DNA of 64,000 bases. Origin: Litorivita sp050633545 (GTDB lineage: Bacteria; Pseudomonadota; Alphaproteobacteria; Rhodobacterales; Rhodobacteraceae). A program made the translations under genes and the position numbers. The notes under the pieces were generated by a model that did not search any database, was not told the origin of the DNA, and worked only from the letters and a program-made list of their open reading frames with translations. Shown one piece after another: positions 35,181 to 44,523 of the stretch; the first letter of the stretch is position 1; every line of letters starts with the position of its first letter. The stretch is from the NCBI GenBank assembly GCA_050633545.1, contig JBOEGS010000017.1, positions 1 to 64,000 of the forward strand, read 5' to 3'.

Positions 35181-36106
35181 GTCCAAAACTCCCTTGGCAT
35201 TTCGCTGATAAAGAGGTTGCTGCCCGCATAGGGGTCGATCTCGGGGCTGTTGCACACGGCGGTGGAGTTGAAATAGGTCGGCCCCGCCGTGATGGCGCGC
35301 GCAGGCGCCATGCCGCGATACAAGGTGGTGACCGCCGCGCCCTCCTTGAACGGCGCGCCAAAGGGGATGCCGCCGCCGCCCGCAGGGTCGGCCTTCAGGT
35401 CGATCGCGGGAACCGAGACCACGACCCCCGCCGCCAGAAGCGCCGGATCGAGCCATTGCGGCGGCTCGGCCAGCGTCATGATGTGATCGTAATCAGGGCC
35501 CCAAGCGGGCGCTTCGAACCGCCCTGTCGCCAATGCCGCCGTTTGCAGGTTCGTCGCATGGGCCTCGCCGACAACGCGCCCCTCAAGCATCCGCGCATGA
35601 CCCCAGATGAAATAGCTCGGATGATCCGGCTGCTGTTCGTGATGGGCAAAGGGGCGCCACAAGATCACCCGCGAGATGCGCACCTTCACCATGGCCAAGG
35701 CAGGGCGGCAATATTTGCGCGCCCAAGGGAAAAAATGCTCGTCCGGCTCGGCGGGAAAGGGACGCATGCCTTGGAAGATATTGCCGGTAAATTCCTCCGT
35801 CGCGCCCGACGCCAGATCCGGCACCGTCATTTCCTTCAGGCTCGGATCGTCCTCTGTTCCGGCATTGCACAGCACAAAACAATCGCGCGGCGCCACGGCG
35901 CGCATCTCATTGAGCCGCGCCAGAACATCGGCCTCCAGTTCAATGCGCAAGACGATTTGATATTTGTGAATTTCGCAATGGTATTGCGTCATATGCACGC
36001 CGAAGACCGGATGCTCCGGCAGATGTCCGCCCGTGAGCACAAAGGCATGTTGATGCGGGTGGTTGGACACATCCGGCCCGCTGGGGGCGATATTCATATG
36101 GACCAT
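35177..36106 (-). CDS. Unrecognised 309-residue protein
   Basis: A soluble protein rich in histidine, proline and aromatic residues, with no signal peptide or membrane helix. I do not recognise the family. The first 60 residues contain several histidines (HPHQHAFVL, MTQYHCEIHKYQ), and a central stretch reads FFPWARKYCRPALAMVKVR. The ATG at 36106 is preferred; another at 36097 is possible. It lies 18 bases after the PLP decarboxylase and is coupled to the cyclase by an ATGA overlap, so the three probably act together. Confidence 0.85.
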   Translation of the reverse strand: MVHMNIAPSGPDVSNHPHQHAFVLTGGHLPEHPVFGVHMTQYHCEIHKYQIVLRIELEADVLARLNEMRAVAPRDCFVLCNAGTEDDPSLKEMTVPDLASGATEEFTGNIFQGMRPFPAEPDEHFFPWARKYCRPALAMVKVRISRVILWRPFAHHEQQPDHPSYFIWGHARMLEGRVVGEAHATNLQTAALATGRFEAPAWGPDYDHIMTLAEPPQWLDPALLAAGVVVSVPAIDLKADPAGGGGIPFGAPFKEGAAVTTLYRGMAPARAITAGPTYFNSTAVCNSPEIDPYAGSNLFISEMPREFWT

Positions 36107-36124
36107 CTGGCGTCTCTTTCTTGG

Positions 36125-38389
36125 TCAGTTTTTGCGCGCGGACGCCTGTAGCGTCAGCCCGTAGATATCGGCGATCTCGCCCGCCGCGTCGCGCGCGCTG
36201 CGCCGCAGCGCCTCGATCAGATCGGGGATGATGTTGCCGCCGTCCCGCTTGCCCGCCGTGGCGGTGATCCACGGGTTCTGCATCGTCGAGATCAGGAATT
36301 CCAACCGCGCAGGCACCGCGCCGGACAGCCCCGCACGGGCAGCGAAAGTCCCGACAAAATCGTCCCCGTAAAGATCGCGGGTAAAGGCGGAGGCGGTGAC
36401 GAAAAGCGCGCGCTCGGGGGTTTCGCGCTGCTCGTCGCGCTGCAAGGACATTTTCTCGAACAGCAGCCGGTTATAGGCATTCATCACCTCGGGATCGCGG
36501 TTCACCCCGTCATGCAGGCGCAAATTGAACGCATAGGCAAAGACCGACAGATCGGGGCCAAGGGCGCGAAAGAGCGCGCGCAGATCCGCATCGGCGTCAA
36601 GCCGCGCCGTGATCTGCGCATTGCTGCCAGCCACAAGATTGCGGGCGATGCGGGCGCGCTCGGCCTCGACCTGCGCCTTGGTGCCGTCCTTGGCCTCCAT
36701 CGGCAGGCGTTGGAACGGGGTGATGGTAAAGGGATCGTCAGGCGCGGCGCAGGTCACCGCCGCCGCATAAAACCGTTTGGCCCCCCACAAGCAGCGGCCC
36801 AAAAGCCGGCCGTATCCGCTTTGGTCGGTGGGGATCACGCGGTGCGACAGGGCCACGCCCACCGCCGCCGCGCCCGGTTTGCTGCCTTCGATGCCAAAGG
36901 TGCCGACCGTGGGAACCGAGGCGTCATGATCGATCACCGGCGCCGAGAATTGCACCAGCCGCGGCATCCGCCCGTCGCGGTAGCACAGGGCCCCCGCAGG
37001 ATAGGGGATAAAGCCCGATTTATGCGGATCTATGGTGATGCTGTCGGCCTGCGCCATTTGCGCGAATTGCGCCGCGACATAGGGGCTCATCGCCTCTTCG
37101 GGGCAGGTGTCGAAACCGCCGGTCATATCGTCGGGCGGGGCGTTCTTGCCCGATTTGGGCGCGCGCAAGAGCGCGGCGAAATAGCCCCCCCATGCCGCAT
37201 CGCAATGCAGCGCGAATTCCATCCCCATCTGCCGGTATTCAGCGCGAATGGCGCAGATTTCGGCCAAAGGGTCCACCGCGCTTTCTTCGGTCGATCCCAT
37301 CACCGCGACCACCTGCGCCACGGGGGTCTGGCGGGCAAGGCAGTCGTCCAGAATGCGGCGCAGGGCGGGCATATCCATGCGCCCGTCCAAATCCACCGGC
37401 ACGGCGCGCAAGGCTCCTGCCCCCAATCCCAAAAGCGACGCGCCCTTGAGCCATGAGTAATGCGCCGTGGCGGGCACGATCACCACCGGCGCGGGGCGCT
37501 CCGGCCCAAGGTGACGGCGGTAGAATTCGACCATCCCGAGGTGTTGCAGGCTCTGCGCATTCCATGCGGCGGCGACATCGGCTTGCGCCAGTCCGGCGGT
37601 CTTGGCCGTGCGCACCAGCAGGTCGAAATTTTCGCCATTGGGCAGGTTCAAAAGCTCCCAAGGGCCAAGCTCGAGCAAGCGTTGCCGCCCGCGGCGCAGG
37701 GTCTGCACCGTCACGCCGCGCGCCTTGGCCAATGGCGCGCCCGCCGCCACCGCCTCGCGGATCGCGGCGGCCATGGGCAGAGCATGGCATTTGAGGTTGC
37801 GCGCGGCCCATAGGCTTTCGAAATTGGCCACCGATCCACCGCAAGTGATATGCCCCCAAGGGCGCGCCTCGCCGAGCGTGCCAAGATCATATCCGAGCAT
37901 CTCGCACAGGTCTTCGCCGACGATCATCTCCAGCGCCGTGGTCACCGGCGAGGCCTCGGGCGCGACGTTGTTTTGGTTATACAGCAGCCCCGCCAGATAG
38001 CCCGTCACCGCCGGAAGCGTCTGGTCCCAATACATATGAGACTGGTTGCGATAGCTGGCCAGAGGGATCGAATTGCGCAATTCGCGGGTGATCTGTTCGA
38101 GCGCGGTTTTTACCTGTGCCAAAGCGGCCTTATGTTCGCGCGAGCGCAGTACTTTGGCGCTGACAAAATCGGGGTCTTCACGGTGGAAATCACGGCGTAG
38201 CTGCGCATGGGCGCCAATCGCCGTTTGCGCCAGATCGTGCAGCGCCGCCTCGTTTTCCGCATTCGGTCCCAAGAACCACGCCGAAGGATGGATCGCCTCT
38301 TGCGGCCCGTTCGCCCCGCCGCGGCGCAACCTCTCGGCGATAGCTTCGATCTGCCGCGAAACGGCGCGGGCGTGGGTCGTATCGGACAT
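36125..38389 (-). CDS. PLP-dependent group II-type decarboxylase, long form
   Basis: A 754-residue fold-type I PLP enzyme, longer than the usual 470-550 residues of glutamate, tyrosine or aromatic amino acid decarboxylases. The cofactor lysine is K457 in IDPHKSGFIPYPAG, the aspartate that contacts the pyridine nitrogen is in HCDAAWGGY, and WGHITCGGSVANFESLWAARN is the phosphate-binding region. The extra length is mainly C-terminal (about residues 560-754). It probably decarboxylates an amino acid; the substrate is not evident. It leads an operon with an unknown protein and a nucleotidyl cyclase. Confidence 0.85.
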   Translation of the reverse strand: MSDTTHARAVSRQIEAIAERLRRGGANGPQEAIHPSAWFLGPNAENEAALHDLAQTAIGAHAQLRRDFHREDPDFVSAKVLRSREHKAALAQVKTALEQITRELRNSIPLASYRNQSHMYWDQTLPAVTGYLAGLLYNQNNVAPEASPVTTALEMIVGEDLCEMLGYDLGTLGEARPWGHITCGGSVANFESLWAARNLKCHALPMAAAIREAVAAGAPLAKARGVTVQTLRRGRQRLLELGPWELLNLPNGENFDLLVRTAKTAGLAQADVAAAWNAQSLQHLGMVEFYRRHLGPERPAPVVIVPATAHYSWLKGASLLGLGAGALRAVPVDLDGRMDMPALRRILDDCLARQTPVAQVVAVMGSTEESAVDPLAEICAIRAEYRQMGMEFALHCDAAWGGYFAALLRAPKSGKNAPPDDMTGGFDTCPEEAMSPYVAAQFAQMAQADSITIDPHKSGFIPYPAGALCYRDGRMPRLVQFSAPVIDHDASVPTVGTFGIEGSKPGAAAVGVALSHRVIPTDQSGYGRLLGRCLWGAKRFYAAAVTCAAPDDPFTITPFQRLPMEAKDGTKAQVEAERARIARNLVAGSNAQITARLDADADLRALFRALGPDLSVFAYAFNLRLHDGVNRDPEVMNAYNRLLFEKMSLQRDEQRETPERALFVTASAFTRDLYGDDFVGTFAARAGLSGAVPARLEFLISTMQNPWITATAGKRDGGNIIPDLIEALRRSARDAAGEIADIYGLTLQASARKN

Positions 38390-38611
38390 GGCTCTCTCGA
38401 AATTTCGGTTTTGCTTAATCGCGTAAACAATGCTGCCCCTACGGCAATCGAGTCAACGCCTTTCCCCCTGCACCGCGCAAAGGCGCGCGCGGCGGCGCAA
38501 AAGATTGCCATTGCGCGGCGGCCAAAGACCTGCACCAATACGGGAGACAGGAGGCGGACAAATGTCAGGATCGCGAGGGGAGCGGAGGAAATCGGCGGAC
38601 ATGAAGTTTAA

Positions 38612-38636
38612 TTAGCTTGCATATCATTATCTAGCT
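38612..38636. promoter_or_regulatory. MarR-type operator candidate, site 1
   Basis: TTAGCTTG, 11 bases, then CTAGCTAT, 31 bases before the MaoC-like gene start. It matches sites 47309-47335 and 51149-51173 in spacing and core (GATAA and CA.GCTA on one strand). The rest of the 277-base gap from 38390 has no credible gene. The AT-rich stretch around it probably holds the promoter. Confidence 0.6.
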
Positions 38637-38666
38637 ATATAAACTGCGGGAAGGAGGAGAGTTGCC

Positions 38667-39542
38667 ATGATTGACTATGAGGCCCTGATGGCGCGGGAGT
38701 TTCCCGTCGTCGAGCATCACTATAGCGAAAAGGATACGATCCTTTATGCGCTAGGGCTGGGGCTGGGGACCGACCCCTTGTCGCCCTCACATCTGCGCGC
38801 GACCTATGAGCGCGCCGAGGGCTTCGGCGCTCTGCCCGCAATGGTCAATGTTCTGGCCTATCCGGGGTTTTGGGCGATGGAGCCGGACACGGGGCTGGAG
38901 TGGCAAAAAATCCTGCACGGCGAGCAAAGCCTGACCTTGCACGCGCCGCTGCCCGCGCGTGGCACTTTGGTGGGCAAGGTCCGTATCACGGGCATTGTCG
39001 ATAAGGGCGCCGAGAAAGGCGCGTTGATCTATTCCGAGCGCGAAATGCACGACAAGGCGACGGGCAAGCGGATCGCCACCGTGGCCAGCACCACATTCGC
39101 GCGCGGCGATGGCGGATTTGGCGGATCGGATGACGCGGTGCGCCCCGTGCACACGATGCCCGAGGGCGACCCCGATGCGGCCTTCGACTTCAAGACCCCC
39201 GTCGGCGCGGCGCTGATCTACCGTTTGTCGGGCGATATGAACCCGCTGCATGCCGATCCCGAGGTGGCGCGCGGCGCGGGCTTCGAGCGGCCGATCCTGC
39301 ACGGGCTGTGCAGCCTTGGCGTGGCGTCATGGTCGATCACCGAAGCCTTGGCGGGCGGCGATTTCACCGCCCTCACCCATTTGCAACTACGGTTTTCCGC
39401 GCCGGTCTACCCGGGCGAGACGATCCGCACCGAGATGTGGCGCGATGGTGCTGACATCAGCTTTCGCGCCCGCGTGCTCGAACGCGATGTCGTGGTTTTG
39501 AACAACGGGTTGGCGCGCCTGAGCGGCCCCCATTTCGATTGA
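38667..39542 (+). CDS. MaoC-like acyl-CoA hydratase (hydratase 2 family)
   Basis: A 291-residue double hot-dog protein of the MaoC/MFE-2 hydratase type, which hydrates trans-2-enoyl-CoA to (3R)-hydroxyacyl-CoA. The catalytic signature is in the C-terminal half: YRLSGDMNPLHADPEVARGA followed by RPILHGLCSLG. The N-terminal half is a degenerate hot-dog that usually binds the acyl chain. The ATG at 38667 follows AAGGAGGAG. It is the first gene of the CoA-thioester island and is probably controlled by the operator just upstream. Confidence 0.9.
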   Translation: MIDYEALMAREFPVVEHHYSEKDTILYALGLGLGTDPLSPSHLRATYERAEGFGALPAMVNVLAYPGFWAMEPDTGLEWQKILHGEQSLTLHAPLPARGTLVGKVRITGIVDKGAEKGALIYSEREMHDKATGKRIATVASTTFARGDGGFGGSDDAVRPVHTMPEGDPDAAFDFKTPVGAALIYRLSGDMNPLHADPEVARGAGFERPILHGLCSLGVASWSITEALAGGDFTALTHLQLRFSAPVYPGETIRTEMWRDGADISFRARVLERDVVVLNNGLARLSGPHFD

Positions 39543-39554
39543 GGAGACGAACGA

Positions 39555-39965
39555 ATGAGCGACCGGCCCCTTCCGACAATCTACCCCGAAACGCAGTTCT
39601 ATTGGGACGGCGCCAAAGCGGGAAAACTATTGCTCAATGCCTGCGGTCCTTGCGGCGACAAAGCCTATTTTCCGCCGCGCCCCTTTTGCCCCCGCTGCGG
39701 CTCGCGCGATGTGTCCGTCATCGAGGCCAGCGGCAAGGGCCGCCTTTATTCCTATATCATCAACGAAATGCCCGCCCCCGGTTATACGCCGCCCTTCACG
39801 GTTGCGGTGGTCATGCTCGATGAAGGCGTGAAGATGGTCTCCAACCTGATGGATTGCCCCGCCGATCCCGAGGCGCTCGCGCTTGATATGCCGCTCGAGG
39901 TCACCTTCGAGCAGCGCGGCGACATCGCCATTCCGCAATTCAAACCCGCCGGAGGTGCCGCATGA
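39555..39965 (+). CDS. DUF35 OB-fold/zinc-ribbon protein, partner of the thiolase-like protein
   Basis: A 136-residue protein with a rubredoxin-like zinc ribbon (CGPCG and CPRCG, about residues 33-54) followed by an OB-fold domain. This is the DUF35/ChsH2 C-terminal type. Such proteins bind thiolase-like enzymes and HMG-CoA synthases; in steroid side-chain breakdown the DUF35 of ChsH2 activates the aldolase Ltp2. The gene lies 12 bases after the MaoC hydratase and overlaps the thiolase-like gene, the usual pairing. Confidence 0.88.
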   Translation: MSDRPLPTIYPETQFYWDGAKAGKLLLNACGPCGDKAYFPPRPFCPRCGSRDVSVIEASGKGRLYSYIINEMPAPGYTPPFTVAVVMLDEGVKMVSNLMDCPADPEALALDMPLEVTFEQRGDIAIPQFKPAGGAA

Positions 39966-41107
39966 GCCGCGCTGAAATCGCCATTGTCGGCGCCGCCGAA
40001 ACCACCCGTATGGGCAAAGTGCCCGAATTGTCGCAAACCGGCCTGCATGCCGATGCGGCGCTCAATGCCATGGCCGATTGCGGGCTGTCCCCTGCCGATA
40101 TCGACGGGGTGGCGACCGCCGGACATGATGTGGCCGAGATCATCCAATACCTCGGCATCACGCCGACATGGTATGACGGCACCTCTGTGGGGGGCTGCTC
40201 TTTCATCACATTGGTGCGCCACGCGGCAGCGGCGATTGCCACCGGCCTATGCAAAACCGTGCTCATCACCCATGGCGAAAGCGGGCGTTCGAACAACCGA
40301 AACCACCGCCCGATCTTCCCGTCGATGCAGCAACAAGAATTCGAATCCATATATGGCCCTTTGTTCCCGCCGTCGCGTTTTACCCTACCGGTGATGCGCA
40401 AGATGAAAGACGACGGATTGACGATCGAACAATTGGCCATGGTCGCCGTGGTGCAACGCGAATGGGCCTCCCATCATCCGCGCGCCACGGCGCATGATCC
40501 GATCACGGTCGAGGATGTGCTGTCCTCGAAAATGATCGCCTATCCCTTCCGCAAGCTCATGTGCTGTCTGGTCTCGGACGGCGGCGGCGCCCTGATCCTG
40601 ACCAGCGCCGAACGCGCCCGCGATTTCCCCACCAAACCCGTCTATTTGCGCGGGCTGGGCGGCGAGAGCGCCGAAGGGCCAATGATCTCGCAAATGGAGA
40701 GCTTCAGCTCGTCCAAAGCCTTTCGCGTCTCGGGCAAAATGGCCTTTGACAGCGCCGGTATCACCCATGCCGATGTCGATCACCTGATGGTCTATGACGC
40801 CTTTGCGCATTTGCCGATATACGGGTTGGAGGATCTGGGCTTTGTCGAACGCGGCGAAGGCGGCGCCTTTATCGCCGAAGGTCACACCCGCCCCGGCGGC
40901 AAACTGCCGCTCAACACCAATGGCGGCGGGCTGAGCTATATGCATTCGGGCATGTATGGGATGTTTGCCCTGCAAGAAAGCGTGCGGCAGATGCGCGGCA
41001 TTTCTACGGCGCAGGTCGAGGGCGCGAAGCTATCGGTCGTGCAAGGGGTGGGCGGCATGTTCTCGGCGGCCTCGACCGCAGTTCTCACCAACGAAGACCA
41101 ATGGTGA
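39962..41107 (+). CDS. Thiolase-like protein (SCP-x/Ltp2 type), possible retro-aldolase
   Basis: A 381-residue thiolase-fold protein without a sterol-carrier domain. WYDGTSVGGCSFITLVRHA covers the region of the usual active cysteine, but spacing differs from true thiolases. The C-terminal block is PLNTNGGGLSYMHSGMYG. The start overlaps the DUF35 stop (ATGA). With MaoC, DUF35 and thiolase-like genes in a row, the nearest known arrangement is the ChsH-Ltp2 hydratase-aldolase system, in which a 3-hydroxyacyl-CoA is split by retro-aldol cleavage and not by CoA-dependent thiolysis. A normal thiolase role remains possible. Confidence 0.85.
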   Translation: MSRAEIAIVGAAETTRMGKVPELSQTGLHADAALNAMADCGLSPADIDGVATAGHDVAEIIQYLGITPTWYDGTSVGGCSFITLVRHAAAAIATGLCKTVLITHGESGRSNNRNHRPIFPSMQQQEFESIYGPLFPPSRFTLPVMRKMKDDGLTIEQLAMVAVVQREWASHHPRATAHDPITVEDVLSSKMIAYPFRKLMCCLVSDGGGALILTSAERARDFPTKPVYLRGLGGESAEGPMISQMESFSSSKAFRVSGKMAFDSAGITHADVDHLMVYDAFAHLPIYGLEDLGFVERGEGGAFIAEGHTRPGGKLPLNTNGGGLSYMHSGMYGMFALQESVRQMRGISTAQVEGAKLSVVQGVGGMFSAASTAVLTNEDQW

Positions 41108-41179
41108 GCCTTGCCGCCGCCGCGCTTTGCCCCAGCACCGCGATGACCCCAAGACCCGCCGCAGCGGAGGTATTGGGCC

Positions 41180-43654
41180 ATGGCTGAGGAGGGCGCGCTG
41201 GCAGGGCTGCGCGTGCTTGATCTGACCGACGAGCGCGGGATTTTTACCGGACGGATGCTGGCGATCATGGGGGCCGATGTGCTCCAGATCGAACCGCCCG
41301 AAGGCAACCGCGCGCGGCGCATGGCGCCGTTCGACGCGGCGGGCGCATCGCTGTTTTGGGCGGCCTATGGCGCGGGGCGGCGGTCCTTGGTGCTGGACCG
41401 CGAGACGCAGGCCGCGCGGCTCATGGCTTTGGCCGCGCAGGCCGATATCGTGCTCGAAAGCGGCGCGGGGCAGGGCGCGCGGTTTTGCGACACGCAGGCT
41501 TTGCTGCGCGCCAATCCGGCGCTGATCCATTCGATTGTGACGCCCTACGGAATGGAGGGCCCCAAAGCGGGCTATGCCGCAAGCGATCTGACCCTCTGGG
41601 CCGCAGGCGGCGCGTTGAAACCGACCGAGGCGCAGGCGGGCATTCCCACCCGCATTTCGCTGCCGCAGGCCTATCACCATGCGGCGGCGGATGCGCTTTG
41701 CGGCATCATGGTCGCGCTGGAGGCACGGCGGCGCGGCGGGCGCGGGCAACGGGTGGTGACCAGCGCGCAGGCCTCGGCCACGCAATCCACCCTCAGCCTG
41801 TCGATGGCCGCCGTGATCGGCCACCCCAATTATGTCTTTCGCGCCGAGGTGAAATCGAAAAAGAAAAAAGAGCTGGACCTATCGGGCTCCGGCTCGCGCA
41901 CGCAGCGTTCGAAATGGCCGGTCAAGGACGGGTTGGTCGAAATGCATCTCGCGCTCGGCCCTGCGGCGGGACGTTTTACCAACAACCTTTTTGCGCTGAT
42001 GGCGCGGCGCGGCGCCTGCGCCGAACAATTCGCGCAGTGGGATTGGATCACCCTGCCCCCGCGCATCGAGAATGACGAAATATCGGACCAAGAGATGGAA
42101 GAGGCGCGCGCTCAGGTCGCGGCGTTTCTGGCCGGCCTGACCAAAGCCGAGGCCGTCGCCCTCGCGCTGGAGCACCGGTTGATGCTTGCCCCGATCATGA
42201 CCGCCGCCGATCTGGCCGCCAGCCCCCATGCCGCCGCGCGCGGGTTCATGCAGCGCGTCGGGGCGCTCGATTTACCGGGCAAGTTGGCGCTGGGATTTGA
42301 CGAAGGATTTGCCCCGCTGTGCGCGGCGCCGCAATTGGGCGAGGGCGGCGCGCAGGCCGAGCGCGACTGGCAAGGCCCGCGCAAGCAAGCCCAACCCTTT
42401 GCGCCCGCATCAGCCCCCGCGTCTGCGGCAACACCGTCCACAAAACCGTTGGAGCATCTGACGGTTCTGGACCTGTCGTGGGTTGTCGCCGGTCCGATGA
42501 TTGGCCGCAATATGGCCGATTTCGGCGCGCGGGTGATCCGCGTCGAAACCGCCAAGAAACCCGAAGTGGCGCGGCTGACCGGTCCGTTTCCGCAAGGGCT
42601 GCGCGACCTCAACCGCTCCGGCCTGTATGAGAATTGCAACGCGGGCAAAGACGGCGTGACCCTTGATCTGGCCCATCCGGCGGCGCGCGACATCTTGCGC
42701 AAACTGGCGGCCAAAGTCGATGTCTTGGTCGAAAGCTTTGCACCAGGGCAGATGGACAAATGGGGGCTGGGCTATGAGGCGCTTTGCGCCGAAAATCCCG
42801 CTCTTGTCATGCTCTCCACCTCCTTGATGGGGCAATCGGGGCCTTGGTCGGCCTTGGCCGGTTTTGGCAATATCGGCGCGGCCATGTCGGGGATACAGGC
42901 CTTGGCCGGACGGGTCGGGGCCGATCCGGTCGGCCCCTACGGCCCCTACACCGATTTCGTCGCGCCGCGTCTGGCTTTGCCGGTGCTTCTGGCGGCGCTG
43001 GAGGAGCGGCGGCGCACAGGGCACGGACGTCACCTCGACGTCAGTCAAGCCGAAGCGGGGATGCAGTTTATCGCCGAAAGCTTTGCCCAATATAGCGCCA
43101 CGGGCCGCGTGCCGCAGGCGCAGGGCAACCGCGACGCGCTGATCGTGCCGAACGGCGTCTTTGCTTGCGCCGCGCCCAAAGGCGAAACCGCATGGATCGC
43201 GATTTCGGTGCCCGATGATGGCGCATGGGCCGCGCTGGCCGCCATGACGGGGTGCGCCGATCTGGCCGATCCAGAGATGGCCGATCTGGCGGGGCGCAAA
43301 CGCCATGAAGACGCCATCGAGGCCGCACTCGCGCAGTGGTGCCAAGACAAGGACGCCCACCGGATCGAGGCGCAATTGCAAGCGCGGGGCATTGCGGCCC
43401 ATGTGGCCGCCTCGCCCAAAGATCTGGCCGCCGATCCGCAACTGGCGGCATGGGACCATTTCCAATCGCACCCGCGCGCCGATGGCACCCCCGCCCATCA
43501 CGAGGCCTGCCGCTTCCGGATGAGCCTCACCCCCGCAACGGTGGGCCGCGCTGCGCCCGACTATGGCCGAGACACCCGTCAGGTGCTGCGCGAGATGCTC
43601 GGGATGCAGGCGCAAGAGATCGCGCAGCTGGCCGCGCAAGGCGTTCTGGATTAG
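41180..43654 (+). CDS. Tandem family III CoA-transferase (CaiB/BaiF x2)
   Basis: An 824-residue protein of two CaiB/BaiF domains (about residues 1-405 and 425-824) joined by an Ala/Pro-rich linker. Family III enzymes move CoA between carboxylic acids through an aspartyl intermediate. The C-terminal copy keeps this aspartate (D620 in RHLDVSQAEAG). In the N-terminal copy the matching place reads RVVTSAQA, with V193 instead of Asp, so that half is probably a scaffold or CoA-binding pseudo-domain. Single-chain two-domain forms are less usual than the interlocked dimers of one-domain enzymes. It is separated from the thiolase-like gene by 72 bases and converges with an enoyl-CoA hydratase. Confidence 0.87.
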   Translation: MAEEGALAGLRVLDLTDERGIFTGRMLAIMGADVLQIEPPEGNRARRMAPFDAAGASLFWAAYGAGRRSLVLDRETQAARLMALAAQADIVLESGAGQGARFCDTQALLRANPALIHSIVTPYGMEGPKAGYAASDLTLWAAGGALKPTEAQAGIPTRISLPQAYHHAAADALCGIMVALEARRRGGRGQRVVTSAQASATQSTLSLSMAAVIGHPNYVFRAEVKSKKKKELDLSGSGSRTQRSKWPVKDGLVEMHLALGPAAGRFTNNLFALMARRGACAEQFAQWDWITLPPRIENDEISDQEMEEARAQVAAFLAGLTKAEAVALALEHRLMLAPIMTAADLAASPHAAARGFMQRVGALDLPGKLALGFDEGFAPLCAAPQLGEGGAQAERDWQGPRKQAQPFAPASAPASAATPSTKPLEHLTVLDLSWVVAGPMIGRNMADFGARVIRVETAKKPEVARLTGPFPQGLRDLNRSGLYENCNAGKDGVTLDLAHPAARDILRKLAAKVDVLVESFAPGQMDKWGLGYEALCAENPALVMLSTSLMGQSGPWSALAGFGNIGAAMSGIQALAGRVGADPVGPYGPYTDFVAPRLALPVLLAALEERRRTGHGRHLDVSQAEAGMQFIAESFAQYSATGRVPQAQGNRDALIVPNGVFACAAPKGETAWIAISVPDDGAWAALAAMTGCADLADPEMADLAGRKRHEDAIEAALAQWCQDKDAHRIEAQLQARGIAAHVAASPKDLAADPQLAAWDHFQSHPRADGTPAHHEACRFRMSLTPATVGRAAPDYGRDTRQVLREMLGMQAQEIAQLAAQGVLD

Positions 43655-43663
43655 CGCGGCGCG

Positions 43664-43682
43664 GGGGGCGCGCGCCGCCCCC
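43664..43682. other. GC hairpin between convergent genes
   Basis: GGGGGCG and CGCCCCC arms with a 5-base loop, 9 bases after the CoA-transferase stop and before the end of the convergent enoyl-CoA hydratase gene. No clear T-run follows in either direction; it could still act as a weak bidirectional terminator. Confidence 0.3.
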
Positions 43683-43725
43683 TGCCCTGCTCTGCCCTGC
43701 GGGTGGGATGCGCCCGAAAAGGGCT

Positions 43726-44523
43726 TTAGGAAAAATTGAACCGCGGCGCCTCTTTGCGGGTGAAGCGGTCTATGGCGTCCTTGTGATAGCCGCTGGTGAG
43801 GCAGACCGCCTGCGCCTGCGCCTCCAGTTGCAGCAAGGCATCGCTATCAAGATCAAGCGCGCGGCCGGATATGGATTTGGTCAAGGCAAAGGCCACGGGC
43901 GAGGCATCGCACATCATCCGCGCCATGTCGCGCGCACGCGGCAACAGCGCCTCGGGCGTTGTCACCTCCATGCAAATGCCGATACGCTGCGCCTCTTCGG
44001 CGGCAACGGTGCGGCCAGTATAGAACATCTCGCGCGCGCGTTGCAGGCCGATCATGCGCGGCAAAGTGTGGAACAGATTGCCGTCAGGCACCGCGCCGAC
44101 CTTGCAAAACGAGGCGTTGAAGCTGGCCCGATCCGAGGCGAGAATAATATCGTCGGTCAGCGCAAGGCCCAGCCCCGCGCCATAGGCGGGCCCGTCCACC
44201 GCGGCGATCACCGGCACCGGCAGATCGCGCAAGTGTTTGAGCCACCCGTGCAGGTGTTTCATCCGCGGCAGGATGTCTTCGGAGCCGCTGACCAGCCCCG
44301 CCTTGTGATTGGCGAGCATCTTTTTCAAATCGCCCCCCGCACAAAACACCCCGCCCGATCCGGTCAAGATCACGGCGCGCATATCCGCGTCTTGCGACAG
44401 GGCGGAAAGCGCCTCGGCAAATCCCGCACGCATGGCATCCGAGAGCGCATTGCGCGAGGCAGGCTCATTCATGGTGAGGGTGACAACGCCGCCATCGCGG
44501 GTGAGGGTCAAAGCGTCATTCAT
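43726..44523 (-). CDS. Enoyl-CoA hydratase/isomerase
   Basis: A 265-residue crotonase-fold protein that hydrates enoyl-CoA or performs a related reaction. The oxyanion-hole blocks are GGVFCAGGDLKKML and AAVDGPAYGAGLGLALTDD. The two usual catalytic acid positions fall around FCKVGAVPDGNLFHTLP, where one glutamate appears replaced by D. The protein has the standard length. Its start overlaps the stop of the acyl-CoA ligase upstream (ATGA). It ends the minus-strand unit acyl-CoA dehydrogenase, ligase, hydratase. Confidence 0.88.
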   Translation of the reverse strand: MNDALTLTRDGGVVTLTMNEPASRNALSDAMRAGFAEALSALSQDADMRAVILTGSGGVFCAGGDLKKMLANHKAGLVSGSEDILPRMKHLHGWLKHLRDLPVPVIAAVDGPAYGAGLGLALTDDIILASDRASFNASFCKVGAVPDGNLFHTLPRMIGLQRAREMFYTGRTVAAEEAQRIGICMEVTTPEALLPRARDMARMMCDASPVAFALTKSISGRALDLDSDALLQLEAQAQAVCLTSGYHKDAIDRFTRKEAPRFNFS

